This document shows, piece after piece, positions 17,584 through 26,365 of a stretch of 64,000 bases of DNA (positions are counted from its first letter, which is position 1; each line of letters starts with the position of its first letter). The DNA is from Methylorubrum sp. B1-46 (lineage in GTDB: Bacteria; Pseudomonadota; Alphaproteobacteria; Rhizobiales; Beijerinckiaceae), in NCBI RefSeq assembly GCF_021117295.1, contig NZ_CP088247.1:1937001-2001000 (forward strand), given 5' to 3'. The position numbers and the translations under genes are program-made. The notes beneath the pieces were generated by a model. The model saw only the letters and a list, made by a program, of their open reading frames with translations. It made no database searches and was not told where the DNA came from.

Positions 17584-18300
17584 TCAGCCGCCCGCGTCGG
17601 TGGCGACGAGCTGCCAGTTCGGGTCGCGGGAGCCCAGCGTGCGGGCGAAGGTCCACACGTCGGGCACCTCGACGCCGGTCTCGGCATTGCCGTCGATCAC
17701 CTTGCCGTCCGCGTCGCGGGTGGCGGTGATGAGGTTGGAGAGGAAGCGCACGGTGACCTGCGCCACCCGGTTCTTCACCTCGACGGCGACCATCTCCGCC
17801 TTGTCGATGGAGATGAAGGTGGTCTCGACGGTCTCGCGGCGCTTCTCGCGCTCCGAGATCGCCCGCTCGAACCCCTCGCAGACCTCGCGCGAGAGCAGTG
17901 CGCGCAGAGTTTTACGATCGCCCTTGGCGAAGGCGATGACGATCGCCTCGTAGGCCCCCTTGGCGCCCTCCAGAAAGGCGCGCGGCTCGAAGCCCGGCTC
18001 GACCTGAACCACCTGCTCAAGGCCGCGGGCAACCGCCGAGCCCGGTTCGGCGATGCCGCGCCAGTCGCGGGGCGCGGTCTGCACCGCCGCGGCCTGTCCG
18101 CGGTCGGCGCCGGGCAGGCGCACCACGTTGTCGCCCTCGCCGCGGCCGGCGGCCGGCGGCTCGGTGCGGTTGCGCTCGACCGGCCGGAACGGCGAGCGCT
18201 CGGTGCCGGTCTTCTGGCCGAGGACCGAGCGCAGCCGCCAGATCACGAAGACGGCCAGCGCCAGGAAAATCAGAGTGGTTGCGTCGAAGGAATCCTGCAT
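17584..18300 (-). CDS. Tim44/TimA-domain inner membrane protein
   Basis: A 238-residue protein with an N-terminal anchor (DATTLIFLALAVFVIWRLRSVLG, about residues 5-27), a charged linker and a C-terminal Tim44-like domain (about 95-235) with FLEGAKGAYEAIVIAFAKGD, LRALLSREVCEGFERAI and VPDVWTFARTLGSRDPNWQLVATD. The frame is open to 18390 but ATG 18300 gives the usual MQDSFD-type start. Bacterial Tim44 homologues bind the membrane and are thought to assist envelope protein assembly. First gene of the tim44-mltA-smr operon, divergent from secB. Confidence 0.93.
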   Translation of the reverse strand: MQDSFDATTLIFLALAVFVIWRLRSVLGQKTGTERSPFRPVERNRTEPPAAGRGEGDNVVRLPGADRGQAAAVQTAPRDWRGIAEPGSAVARGLEQVVQVEPGFEPRAFLEGAKGAYEAIVIAFAKGDRKTLRALLSREVCEGFERAISEREKRRETVETTFISIDKAEMVAVEVKNRVAQVTVRFLSNLITATRDADGKVIDGNAETGVEVPDVWTFARTLGSRDPNWQLVATDAGG

Positions 18301-18797
18301 CACCGATCCGAATCGTGACCGTCGCACATATAAATCCGGCGCCCGCGAGGCTGCCCGGACGAGAAGGGCCGTTCCTGAGATCCCGCCCACCGTGCTCCGG
18401 CAGATGATCTTGCGAGGTCCCCGCCCGTCACCGGAAAAGGGTTCGCAAAACCGGCTCTTAGCCGAGGGCGGCGCGGGGATCGAGCCGGAAACGGGCGTCT
18501 TGATAGGCGCTTGGGTCTGAGTGTCTCCGACTGTTCGAAGTGCGTGACCTTATCGTGATATGGGCGCACCTGCGAGCTATTCCAGGCAAACGAATGAGAC
18601 GAGGCTCCGCGTCCCATTCGCGCGCGCCCCGTCCGTGTGGGGGCTGAGGTTCCGGACCTTGCCCTCGGAGCCGACGGCGTCTCGCTCGGGTTCGGCTTGT
18701 TCGCCGCATACGGGCATGGTAGCCGCAGCCCGCGCCGGAGGGGCGCTCTTCGCGCGGAACACGTGCGCGCAAGACGACGCAAGTAAGGAGAGACGCC
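18301..18797. other. 497-base divergent promoter region between Tim44-like gene and secB
   Basis: No gene is recognisable; open frames are low quality. It holds an 11-base imperfect hairpin (CGAATGAGACG with CGTCCCATTCG) at 18591-18620 and must contain both divergent promoters. The secB Shine-Dalgarno AAGGAGAG is at about 18785-18792. Confidence 0.55.
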
Positions 18798-19304
18798 ATG
18801 GCCGATACCGCGGCACCGAACGGCAACGGCGCGCAGTCCCAGGATCTCGCGCCCGCGATCAACGCGCTGGCGCAATACGCCAAGGATCTCTCCTTCGAGA
18901 ACCCGAACGCGCCGCGCTCCCTGCAGCCGCAGGAGGGCGGGCCCCAGATCAACATCCAGGTCAACGTCAACGCCCAGCAGATCGCCGAGGCCGATTTCGA
19001 GGTCGAGCTGACGCTGGAGGGCGATGCCAAGATCCAGAACGAGGTGCTGTTCGCCTTCGAGCTGAAATATGCCGGCATCTTCCGCATGCGGAACATCCCG
19101 CAGGAGCAGATCCACCCGGCGGTGATGATCGAGTGCCCGCGCCTGCTCTTCCCCTTCGCGCGCCAGATCGTCGCCGAGGCGGTGCGCAATGGCGGCTTCC
19201 CGCCCCTCTACATCGATCCGATCGATTTCGTCGGCCTCTATCAGCAGAAGATGATGGAAGCCCAGGCGGCCGGCCAGGGCTCGGGCGCCCCGCTCGCCTC
19301 CTGA
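18798..19304 (+). CDS. secB: Protein-export chaperone SecB
   Basis: Tetrameric cytosolic chaperone that keeps preproteins unfolded and delivers them to SecA. The 168 residues contain [27 protein letters not shown], the acidic SecA-contact strand, and the conserved [41 protein letters not shown] Gln/Ala/Gly-rich tail ends the protein. A near-ideal Shine-Dalgarno (AAGGAGAG) stands 5 to 12 bases before ATG 18798. It is single-gene, with an intrinsic terminator 60 bases after its stop. Confidence 0.97.
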   Translation: MADTAAPNGNGAQSQDLAPAINALAQYAKDLSFENPNAPRSLQPQEGGPQINIQVNVNAQQIAEADFEVELTLEGDAKIQNEVLFAFELKYAGIFRMRNIPQEQIHPAVMIECPRLLFPFARQIVAEAVRNGGFPPLYIDPIDFVGLYQQKMMEAQAAGQGSGAPLAS

Positions 19305-19363
19305 GGCGGAGCTTCGAGGCCTTCCCTCTACCCGGAAGGTCTTGCGGATTGTTGTGAATGAGA

Positions 19364-19392
19364 CCCCGGTGCCGATGGCGCCGGGGTTTTTT
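19364..19392 (+). terminator. Intrinsic terminator of secB
   Basis: A 10-base GC stem (CCCCGGTGCC with GGCGCCGGGG, one T-G wobble), GAT loop, then six T residues. Confidence 0.93.
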
Positions 19393-19569
19393 CATCGGCC
19401 ACGTTCGGCCCCGCCGCGCCGAGCGGTCGCGGCCACGCGCAGGCGGTTTGCGGCGTTGAAGCGGGGCAGGGCGTCCCGCCCCTGTGATCGCCTCCTGCAT
19501 TGCTCCTCGATCGGCGCTGCGTTAGGGGGCCGCCCCCGGCTTCCCGGCCGGCTCAGCTCCAAGGACAGC

Positions 19570-20823
19570 ATGGCGCCCACCACCCACCTCGCCCTGATCA
19601 ACGTCTTCATCGGCGACATCCAGGGCGGGCTCGGGCCGTTCCTCGGCACGTGGCTCGCGCAGATGCGGCAGTGGAGTCCCTCGCAGGTCGGGCTCGTCAC
19701 CACGCTGGTGGGCGCGGGCGTGCTGCTGTTGAGCGGCCCCTTCGGCGCGCTGGTCGACCGGCTTGGGCGACCGCGCCTGCTCATCGTGATCTCGTGCGCC
19801 GCGATCCTCGCCGGCACGCTGCTCCTGATGCCGGCCCATTCCTTCGTGCCGGTGTTGGCGGCGCAGTTCCTGGCGGCCGCCGGCGGAACGCTGCTGCTGC
19901 TCGCCGTCACGGGGCTGACGCTCGGCGTCGTCGGCAAGGAGGCGTTCCCGCGCCAGCAGGGGCGCAACCAGGCCTTCAACCATGTCGGCATCCTGATCGC
20001 TGCCGGGCTCATCACCTTCGGCACCGCGCATTTCGGGCCGGAGATCGCCTTCTGGGTGCTGGGCGGCATGGCGGCGGCGGCCATCGCCGCCACGCTGGCG
20101 ATGCCGGCCCGCGCCTTCAACCGGCGCCGGGCGGTGGGCTTCAAGGAGGAGGACGAGGCGGAGCCGGCGCGCTCCTCCTACGCGCAGATCTTCACCAACC
20201 GGCGGCTGCTGGTGCTTGCCGTGGCGCTGGCCCTGTTCCAGCTCGGCAATGGCGGCATGCTGACCCTGCTCGGGCAGAAGCTCGTCCACACGGCGGACAA
20301 CCCCACGGCCTGGACCGCCCGCTACGTCATGGTGGCTCAGCTCGTGATGGTGCCGGTGGCGCTCGCCGCCGGCTCGCTCGCCGACCGGCGGGGCCGCCGC
20401 CAGCTCCTCATCGCCGCCTGCCTCGCCCTGCCGGTCCGGGCGGCGCTCTCCGCCTTCATCGACGACCCCGTCTGGCTCATCTCGGCCGAGATCCTCGACG
20501 GCGTGGCCTCGGGCATCATCGGCGTCGCGGTGCCGGTGGTGGTGGCCGACCTGACCTGGGGCTCGGGCCGCACTCAGACCGCGCTCGGCTCCGTCAACGC
20601 CGTGCAGGGGGCCGGCGGCGCACTCTCGGCCTGGTATGGGGGGCTTGCCCAGGAATGGTTCGGCTGGAGCGGATCCTTCCTGGCGCTCGGCGCGGCGGGC
20701 GTTCTCGCACTCGCCCTGGTCTGGTGGCTCGCCGCCACCACCGAGGACAGCCGCTCCCAGCATCGTCGCAGCCGCCGCGAGGCGCGCCGCCGCGCCGCGC
20801 CTTCCGCCGAGAAGCCGGCCTGA
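19570..20823 (+). CDS. Major facilitator superfamily transporter
   Basis: A 417-residue membrane protein with about twelve hydrophobic segments. The motif A loop between helices 2 and 3 is recognisable as GPFGALVDRLGRPRLL (about 57-72), with the pseudo-repeat GSLADRRGRRQLL after helix 8. The central cytoplasmic loop (about 180-205) is charged. ATG 19570 follows AAGGACAG and begins MAPTTHLALINVFIGDIQGG; the frame opens earlier at 19342 in the terminator, which is not credible. Drug or metabolite efflux is the usual role in this subfamily; substrate unknown. Next gene starts 76 bases later. Confidence 0.9.
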   Translation: MAPTTHLALINVFIGDIQGGLGPFLGTWLAQMRQWSPSQVGLVTTLVGAGVLLLSGPFGALVDRLGRPRLLIVISCAAILAGTLLLMPAHSFVPVLAAQFLAAAGGTLLLLAVTGLTLGVVGKEAFPRQQGRNQAFNHVGILIAAGLITFGTAHFGPEIAFWVLGGMAAAAIAATLAMPARAFNRRRAVGFKEEDEAEPARSSYAQIFTNRRLLVLAVALALFQLGNGGMLTLLGQKLVHTADNPTAWTARYVMVAQLVMVPVALAAGSLADRRGRRQLLIAACLALPVRAALSAFIDDPVWLISAEILDGVASGIIGVAVPVVVADLTWGSGRTQTALGSVNAVQGAGGALSAWYGGLAQEWFGWSGSFLALGAAGVLALALVWWLAATTEDSRSQHRRSRREARRRAAPSAEKPA

Positions 20824-20899
20824 GCCGCGTCTGACCGGCACGGAACAGGCCGGCGCGCCAACCGTTCACCGGGCGTTTCTCCCCGGTCGCGAGGCGCGC

Positions 20900-21403
20900 A
20901 TGGCCGAAACCCTGGACGACGAGACCGGCCGCACGATCCGCGCCTACGAGCCCCGCACGGTGCCCTGGCTCAGCGTCGTGTTCGGCTACGGCCCGATGCT
21001 GCCCTTCATCGCCGGGGCGGTGCTGGTCTGGTTGCTGCCCGCCGCCCTGGCCGAGGCGGTCTTCACCCTGACGCTGCTCTGGGCCTGCGCGATCCTGCTG
21101 TTCCTCTCCGGCGTGCGCCGGGGCGTCAGCTTCCGCACCGAGGGCGGGGCGACGCTCACCCAGATCGCCACGATGCTGAGCCTCTTCCTGCTCGGCTACG
21201 GCGCCCTCATCGCCTTCGCGCTGGGCAAGCCGGCGATCGCCCTCGGCCTGCTGATCGTCGGCTTCACCGAGATCACGATCCTCGATCCGATCGCTGCGCG
21301 CCGGGGCGAGGCGCCCCTGTTCTTCGAGCGCCTGCGGCCGGCGCAGATCCCGCTTGCCGTCCTCGGCCTCGCCGCGCTGCTGGCCTACCGCCTGACGCTG
21401 TGA
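20900..21403 (+). CDS. DUF3429-type membrane protein
   Basis: A 167-residue inner-membrane protein with about five hydrophobic segments: VFGYGPMLPFIAGAVLVWLLPAAL, FTLTLLWACAILLFLSGVRRG, LTQIATMLSLFLLGYGALIAF, a short fourth, and the C-terminal LAVLGLAALLAYRLTL. The YGPMLPF and LLFLSGVRRG segments fit DUF3429. ATG 20900 is chosen because the upstream frame overlaps the MFS gene. No known function; it may share a transcript with the MFS gene. Confidence 0.8.
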   Translation: MAETLDDETGRTIRAYEPRTVPWLSVVFGYGPMLPFIAGAVLVWLLPAALAEAVFTLTLLWACAILLFLSGVRRGVSFRTEGGATLTQIATMLSLFLLGYGALIAFALGKPAIALGLLIVGFTEITILDPIAARRGEAPLFFERLRPAQIPLAVLGLAALLAYRLTL

Positions 21404-21443
21404 GAGGACTTAGCGGGAAATTCCCGCGCGCTTGGACCGGCCC

Positions 21444-21815
21444 ATGCATGTCAGCCACGACCCCACGGCCCCGGAATCCGAAAAAATCGGGTTCGACGCC
21501 TTCCTCGCCGTCGATATCCGCGTCGGCACCGTCGTCTCGGCCGAGCCCTTCCCCGAGGCGCACAAGCCCGCGATCAAGCTCGTCATCGATTTTGGGCCGG
21601 TGATCGGCCTCAAGCGCTCCAGCGCGCAGATCACCGAGCATTACACGCCCGAGACCCTGGTCGGCCGGCAGGTCGCGGCGGTGGTGAACTTCCCGCCGCG
21701 CCAGATCGGGAAGTTCCTGTCGGAGGTGCTGACCCTGGGCTTTGCCGACACGGCCGGCGCCGTCGTGCTGTTCGCCCCTGACCAGCCGGTGCCGGACGGC
21801 AGCCGGCTGTTCTGA
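21444..21815 (+). CDS. CsaA-type tRNA-binding-domain protein
   Basis: A 123-residue single OB-fold protein: FDAFLAVDIRVGTVVSAEPFPEAHKPAIKLVIDFG, SSAQITEHYTPETLVGRQVAAVVNFPPRQIG and SEVLTLGFADTAGAVVL match CsaA, a dimeric protein with tRNA-binding and export-related chaperone activity. ATG 21444 is preferred; TTG 21432 would add four residues. It lies between a membrane gene and hisS, 81 bases before the latter. Confidence 0.88.
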   Translation: MHVSHDPTAPESEKIGFDAFLAVDIRVGTVVSAEPFPEAHKPAIKLVIDFGPVIGLKRSSAQITEHYTPETLVGRQVAAVVNFPPRQIGKFLSEVLTLGFADTAGAVVLFAPDQPVPDGSRLF

Positions 21816-21896
21816 CACCTCCTCGGGTTGCCGCCTCACGGCCGCCTGCGATAGAGCCGGGCTTCCCTTCAAAGAACCGCTCCGATCGGCGACGAC

Positions 21897-23408
21897 ATGG
21901 CCAAGGCCGACACTCTGAAACCCCGCCTGCCGCGCGGCTTTCCCGACCGCACCGAGGCCGACCTCCTGGCCCAGGGCCGGATGCTGGATACGATCCGGCA
22001 GACCTTCGAGCTCTACGGCTTCGAGGCGCTGGAGACGCCCTTCGTCGAGTACACCGAGACGCTCGGCAAGTTCCTGCCGGACCTCGACCGGCCGAACGAG
22101 GGCGTGTTCTCGTTCCAGGACGACGACGAGCAGTGGCTCAGCTTGCGCTACGACCTCACCGCGCCGCTCGCCCGCCATGTCGCGGAGAATTTCGACGCAA
22201 TCCCGAAGCCGTATCGCAGCTACCGGGCGGGCTACGTCTTCCGCAACGAAAAGCCGGGGCCGGGGCGCTTCCGCCAGTTCATGCAGTTCGATGCCGACAT
22301 CGTCGGCGCGGCTTCCGTCGCCGCGGATGCCGAGACCTGCATGCTGATGGCCGACACGCTGGAGCGGCTCGGGCTCGCCGGCCAGTACGTGGTCAAGGTC
22401 AACAACCGCAAGGTGCTCGACGGCGTCATGGAGGCGATCGGCCTCGCCGGTCCCGACAAGGCTGGCCAGCGGCTCACCGTGCTGCGCGCCATCGACAAGC
22501 TCGACCGTCTCGGCGCCGACGGCGTGCGCCTCCTGCTCGGCCCTGGCCGCAAGGACGAGAGCGGTGACTTCACCAAGGGCGCTGGTCTCGCGGACGACGC
22601 GATCGAGCGCATCCTGGCCTATGTCGGCTTCGAGGCGAGCCCGCACGAGGGCGCCGACCGGATGGCGTTCTGGGAGAAGTTCTTCGGCTCCTGGCACGCG
22701 GTGGTCGGCGATTCTGAGACCGGCCGCGAGGGCATCGCCGAGCTCCACGCGATCATGCGGCTGTGCGAGGCGGCTGGCTACGGCCACGACCGCGTGCGCG
22801 CCGATCCGAGCGTGGTGCGCGGGCTCGAATACTACACCGGTCCCGTCTACGAGGCCGAGTTGACCTTCCCCGTCACCAACGAGGACGGCCAGACCGTCCG
22901 CTTCGGCTCGGTGGCCGGCGGCGGGCGCTACGACGGCCTCGTCGGGCGCTTCCGCAGCGAGCCGGTGCCGGCGACTGGCTTCTCGATCGGTGTCTCGCGG
23001 CTGTTCTCGGCCCTGCGGCTCACCAAGAGTCCGCTGGTCGAGGGCGCGGCTAAGCCCGGCCCGGTCGTCGTGCTGGTGCTCGATCGCGAGAACATTGCCG
23101 AGTACCAGGCGCTGGTCGCCCGGCTGCGGGCCGAAAACATCCGGGCCGAACTCTATCTCGGTGCCGCCGGGATGAAGGCGCAGATGAAATATGCCGACCG
23201 CCGTCGCGCGCCCGCGGTGGTGATCCAGGGCTCGAACGAGCGCGAGGCCGGCGAGGTCCAGATCAAGGACCTGATCGAGGGTGCCCGCGCGGCGGACGCG
23301 ATCGCCAGCAACGCCGAGTGGAAGGCGGCGCGCCCTGCCCAGGTCTCGGTGCCGGTGGAGCGGATGGTCGAGACGGTCCGCGAGACGCTGGCCCGGCATT
23401 TCGGGTGA
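21897..23408 (+). CDS. hisS: Histidyl-tRNA synthetase
   Basis: Charges tRNA-His in the cytosol. The 503 residues match the longer alphaproteobacterial HisS type. Class II motifs are visible: motif 1 in [23 protein letters not shown], motif 2 in [29 protein letters not shown], histidine motifs in [17 protein letters not shown] and [14 protein letters not shown], then motif 3 ([12 protein letters not shown]) and a C-terminal anticodon-binding domain (about 385-503) with [13 protein letters not shown]. HisZ is unlikely because both histidine motifs and the anticodon domain are intact. Presumably monocistronic or the last gene of its cluster; hairpin-rich repeats follow. Confidence 0.95.
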   Translation: MAKADTLKPRLPRGFPDRTEADLLAQGRMLDTIRQTFELYGFEALETPFVEYTETLGKFLPDLDRPNEGVFSFQDDDEQWLSLRYDLTAPLARHVAENFDAIPKPYRSYRAGYVFRNEKPGPGRFRQFMQFDADIVGAASVAADAETCMLMADTLERLGLAGQYVVKVNNRKVLDGVMEAIGLAGPDKAGQRLTVLRAIDKLDRLGADGVRLLLGPGRKDESGDFTKGAGLADDAIERILAYVGFEASPHEGADRMAFWEKFFGSWHAVVGDSETGREGIAELHAIMRLCEAAGYGHDRVRADPSVVRGLEYYTGPVYEAELTFPVTNEDGQTVRFGSVAGGGRYDGLVGRFRSEPVPATGFSIGVSRLFSALRLTKSPLVEGAAKPGPVVVLVLDRENIAEYQALVARLRAENIRAELYLGAAGMKAQMKYADRRRAPAVVIQGSNEREAGEVQIKDLIEGARAADAIASNAEWKAARPAQVSVPVERMVETVRETLARHFG

Positions 23409-23453
23409 GGTGTTCCGAGTCGAAAGCTCAGTCCGTCTGAGCCAATCCCCTTG

Positions 23454-23641
23454 CCCCGCTTGCGGGGAAAGGGCTTTGCCGACCTTGTCGTCGGCAAAGC
23501 GCGGCGGCAGCCGAAGGTGAGGGAGCTTGGCCGAAGAAGGCTCTTCCTGAGCCGCCCCGTCACCTTCGCTCCGGCTTCGCCTCCGCTTCCGGCCTGCACG
23601 ACCAGGGGCAGGCCGACCTCTCCCCGCTTGCGGGGAGAGGG
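23454..23641. repeat. Compound palindromic repeat after hisS
   Basis: Two copies of CCCCGCTTGCGGGG (23454-23467 and 23623-23636, the second extended to CCTCTCC...GGAGAGG, 23618-23641) flank another perfect hairpin (GCTTTGCCGAC with GTCGGCAAAGC, 23473-23500). The region is non-coding and lies between convergent genes. Such CCCCGC-TTGCGGGG elements are scattered in many alphaproteobacterial genomes; here they may also act in transcription termination. Confidence 0.8.
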
Positions 23642-23660
23642 AAAGATCCGGTGAGATCCC

Positions 23661-24461
23661 TTACAGACGGTGGGCCGTCCGCTCGGCCGGGTCGAAATCC
23701 GGCCGTGTGCCGGTCGCTTGACCCGTCGCCGGCCCGCCCTGCGGGCCCCCTTCCGCGCTCGCCCGCTTGACCGCCGCGTCGAGGTTTTCGGGGTCGAGCG
23801 CCGTCTCGACGAAGGCGCGGCCGCGATGGGTCAGGTCGCGAGCGTAGCGGATGCCCTGGTCGCGCAGGTCGTCGGCATAGGGGCCGAGCGCCCGGTCTTC
23901 CTGGCGGGTGCGCGGCAGGAGCGCGCCGAGCAGCAGGCCGGCGGCAAGACCGACCACGCCGACGAGGAGCGGGTTCTCGGAGACGAACTGCTCGGTCGCG
24001 GTGCGGCCCTCGTGCAGGCGGCGGGTGCCGCGATCGGCGAGGTCGGCCGCGCGCCGACGTTGCGTCTCGTAGCGATCCTCCGCCCAGGAACGGGCATCCT
24101 CGTAGGTTTCGCTCGCCCGCTCGCGGACCGCGCGGACCGTGTCACCGGCTTGGCTGCGGGCGGAATCGGCCGCCTCGCTCACCCGGTTCTTGACCTCTGA
24201 GGCGCGGTCTGCCGCCTGATCACGCAGGTTGCGCGCGCCTTCCCGCGCCTGTTCGGTCGTGTCCTCCAGGCCGGCCTGGAGGCGGGCATTGGCGTCGCGA
24301 CCCTGCGCAGTCGCCCGGTCGGCGATGTCGTGCAGGCTGTGATCGACGCCGGCCTCGCGGGGCATGCCGGAGCGGGCGGCGATGTTCTCCGGCAGGGTCT
24401 CTACCGGCGCGCCGACGGGCGGTGTGGTGATGGGGCCTTGATGGTTGGGGCCTTGGCTCAT
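23661..24461 (-). CDS. Amphipathic-helix stress/envelope protein (DUF883/apolipoprotein-like)
   Basis: A 266-residue protein. Residues 40-155 form a very long charged amphipathic helix with repeated Ala-Glu-Arg-Asp heptad-like units (ARNLRDQAADRASEVKNRVSEAADSARSQAGDTVRAVRERASE), followed by a single membrane segment ENPLLVGVVGLAAGLLLGALLPRTRQEDR (about 158-185), the arrangement of DUF883/YqjD-like proteins. A Gly/Thr-rich C-terminus ends in TAHRL. No signal peptide, so probably an inner-membrane protein with its helix in the cytoplasm. It is the last of four minus-strand genes of the same character (23661-25850), 58 bases after the DUF3618 gene. Confidence 0.8.
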   Translation of the reverse strand: MSQGPNHQGPITTPPVGAPVETLPENIAARSGMPREAGVDHSLHDIADRATAQGRDANARLQAGLEDTTEQAREGARNLRDQAADRASEVKNRVSEAADSARSQAGDTVRAVRERASETYEDARSWAEDRYETQRRRAADLADRGTRRLHEGRTATEQFVSENPLLVGVVGLAAGLLLGALLPRTRQEDRALGPYADDLRDQGIRYARDLTHRGRAFVETALDPENLDAAVKRASAEGGPQGGPATGQATGTRPDFDPAERTAHRL

Positions 24462-24519
24462 GATGGGCTCCGTTGTGTGCGGCCGTCGGCGCGGGGATTC
24501 GCGCGCGGCCCGTAAGGGA

Positions 24520-24903
24520 TCAGACCTGACGCTCGGGCGGCAGATCGTGGGGAGGGCGTCCGCCGGGGGCGTCGGGATCGTAGGTGCGGTCGGCGCCAGT
24601 CACCGTCACCGGTTTGGAATCGACCGGTACCAGCGCACGTGAGTTCGGGCGGCGAACCGTCCGCATGCTGTTGAGCAGCAGGCCGACACCCGCCGCGATC
24701 AGCAGCACCGGCAAGGGGTTGCGCCGCACCGCCAGCAGGGCGTCGTCGTAGAAACCGCTATAGGGTGTCTGCCGAGCCGAACCGAGCATCTCGTCGACGA
24801 GGCTCGATGCGTTGAGGCGCCCCTGGATCCGGTCGATCGTCTCGTCGAGCCGGGCGCGGCTCTGCTCGATGTCCTTCTCCAGGTCCGAGATCGATTCGCT
24901 CAT
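24520..24903 (-). CDS. DUF3618 membrane protein
   Basis: A 127-residue protein with the DUF3618 head ISDLEKDIEQSRARLDETIDRIQGRLNASSLVDEML (residues 5-40), then AVRRNPLPVLLIAAGVGLLLNSM, one membrane segment (about 62-84), and a polar tail. Start ATG 24903 overlaps the preceding gene's stop by four bases (ATGA); the longer frame to 25062 lies inside that gene and is rejected. Function unknown; the family accompanies holin-like and YqjD-like genes in alphaproteobacteria. Confidence 0.88.
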   Translation of the reverse strand: MSESISDLEKDIEQSRARLDETIDRIQGRLNASSLVDEMLGSARQTPYSGFYDDALLAVRRNPLPVLLIAAGVGLLLNSMRTVRRPNSRALVPVDSKPVTVTGADRTYDPDAPGGRPPHDLPPERQV

Positions 24904-25322
24904 CCCGAAACCCTTTCCGTCAGTGCGCGGGCATCCTGCCGGACCTGCCGCGTGGTCCGAGTCGGCGCGAGATTCGACAGCGACATCGACCGGGCGCCGA
25001 TGATACCGAGCACCACCGCCACGAGCAGCAGGCCGCCGCCGACCAGCAGCGCCGCGAGCCATTCGGAGCCCACCAGCGTCGCGACGTACTTCACCAGAGC
25101 GCCGATCAGCACCAGCATCGCCGTCACCGCGAACACGGCGGCGACCACCATCATCGCCAGGCCGACGAACAACGAGCGGACGTTGTTCGTCATCTCCGTG
25201 CGGAAGAGGGCGATCTCCTTGCTGGCAAGCTCGCTCGCCTCGCGCAGGGCGTCCGCGACGAGGGACTGGATCGACGAGGGGGGCGGAGGGGGTGAGGAGG
25301 AGGGATTATGGGGGCTTGCCAT
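24900..25322 (-). CDS. Phage-holin-family (DUF1469/YqjE-like) membrane protein
   Basis: A 140-residue protein: Pro/Ser-rich start, a helix (SLVADALREASELASKEIALFRTEM), two long membrane segments (SLFVGLAMMVVAAVFAVTAMLVLIGALV and WLAALLVGGGLLLVAVVLGIIGA, about 50-110) and a short basic tail. This is the layout of the putative holin superfamily III/YqjE group; no phage genes are nearby, so it is a housekeeping envelope protein rather than a lysis protein. Coupled to the DUF3618 gene by ATGA. Confidence 0.87.
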   Translation of the reverse strand: MASPHNPSSSPPPPPSSIQSLVADALREASELASKEIALFRTEMTNNVRSLFVGLAMMVVAAVFAVTAMLVLIGALVKYVATLVGSEWLAALLVGGGLLLVAVVLGIIGARSMSLSNLAPTRTTRQVRQDARALTERVSG

Positions 25323-25334
25323 GGTTCCCGCCCC

Positions 25335-25850
25335 TCAGGCCCGGTAGCCGTCGAAGGCGCGGTCACGGGCGCGGCCATGGGCGCGGCCATGGGCACGATC
25401 CGTCTCCGCCTCGCCCGACGCCTTGACGAAGCGCGACAGCAGGAAGCCTGCCGCGAAGGCGCCCACTGCGACGGTCACCGGGGAGCGGCGGGCATAGGCT
25501 TCGGCCTCGCGGTAGAAATCGTCGAGGCTGCGCCGCTCGATCGAGCCGGCGAGATCGTCGAGGCCCTCAGCCGCGCTGTCGAAGAAGGCGCGGATGTTGG
25601 GGCGGTCATCGAAGGTCTTCCCGGAATCGCGCAGGGACTTGGCAAGGTCCGAAACGGAGCGGGCGGCCTCGCCCTTGCGGTCGTCGACATAGGCGAGCGC
25701 CTGCTGGCGGGCGGCCGCGGCGAGTCCCTTGCTGCGCTCGGCCGCGAGGCTGGCAGTGTCCTCCACGTCGTGGCGCAGATCCTCCAAATCGGCCTTGGTC
25801 TCGGCCGGCTTGGGGCCGCCGACGGGATCTGGGGACGCGGACGATGTCAT
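25335..25850 (-). CDS. Nutrient-deprivation/stress-type amphipathic membrane protein
   Basis: A 171-residue protein with an amphipathic charged helix (KADLEDLRHDVEDTASLAAERSKGLAAAARQQALAYVDDRKGEAARSVSDLAKSL), a second helix and one membrane segment (RRSPVTVAVGAFAAGFLLSRFVK, about 122-145), ending in an Arg/His/Gly-rich tail. It resembles proteins annotated as nutrient-deprivation-induced in rhizobia. First gene of the four-gene cluster; an EcfG-like promoter lies 70-96 bases upstream, so the whole cluster is likely part of the general stress response. Start ATG 25850 is the only sensible one. Confidence 0.8.
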   Translation of the reverse strand: MTSSASPDPVGGPKPAETKADLEDLRHDVEDTASLAAERSKGLAAAARQQALAYVDDRKGEAARSVSDLAKSLRDSGKTFDDRPNIRAFFDSAAEGLDDLAGSIERRSLDDFYREAEAYARRSPVTVAVGAFAAGFLLSRFVKASGEAETDRAHGRAHGRARDRAFDGYRA

Positions 25851-26365
25851 GGGCGTGTCTCCGGCTGGACTCTCTGATCGGCGCGGATTGCGCTTCGATC
25901 TGTGATGAACTCGGCCGGAGAACCGTTTGCCGCCTCGTGGGGTTCCGCTTTCAGAGCCCCTTCCGCGCGGCGTTGCGCCGGATGGAGAGGGCTCGGGCGT
26001 AATGAGAAAATGCGAGGAAGCACCGCCACTCCCATGTCGACGTTTCCATCGATCGTACGCCGTGGGCGGGTTCTGCTCCGGGGCTGGATGTCAGCGCCCG
26101 TTCAGCTTAGCCCTTGCATGGTGGTCACCGCTCTGCTGCACTGCCGAGAACGCGGGCGTGCACGGGGGCCGGGCGGGCGGATGCGAGATGGAACAGCGGT
26201 GACATCGTCAGGCCGCCTGCTTGACCCGCCGGTGGCGATGCGCTTGGCTGCCGTCCGACGGATCGCGCCAGGCTTCCGCGCGTTTTCCCCCAGACGCAAG
26301 ACCCTCAAGACCCTTTGGCCGGCGCGCCCCGCGTGCCGGCTCCAGCGAGGACCGGAGCCGGGTTC
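25851..26365. other. 515-base divergent region upstream of otsA and the stress cluster
   Basis: Holds the EcfG-like promoter of the minus-strand cluster (25921-25946). Open frames on both strands lack protein character. No RNA gene recognised. Presumably the otsA promoter is in the right half. Confidence 0.55.
25921..25946 (-). promoter_or_regulatory. Candidate EcfG-type promoter of the four-gene stress cluster
   Basis: On the minus strand GGAAC (25946-25942) and, after 17 bases, GGTT (25924-25921), i.e. GGAAC-N18-GTT, as in alphaproteobacterial EcfG promoters (GGAAC-N16/17-CGTT) with one mismatch in the first -10 base. It precedes the first gene by about 70 bases. Confidence 0.6.

Noticed and set aside
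23454..23641. Repeated CCCCGC-TTGCGGGG units as a CRISPR array
   Set aside because: Only two palindromic units, unequal spacing, no cas genes.
24900..25322. Holin-family gene as evidence of a prophage
   Set aside because: No phage structural, lysis or integrase genes nearby; it lies in a stress-type cluster.
26189..26215. GGAAC upstream of otsA as an EcfG promoter
   Set aside because: No CGTT or GTT at the required distance.
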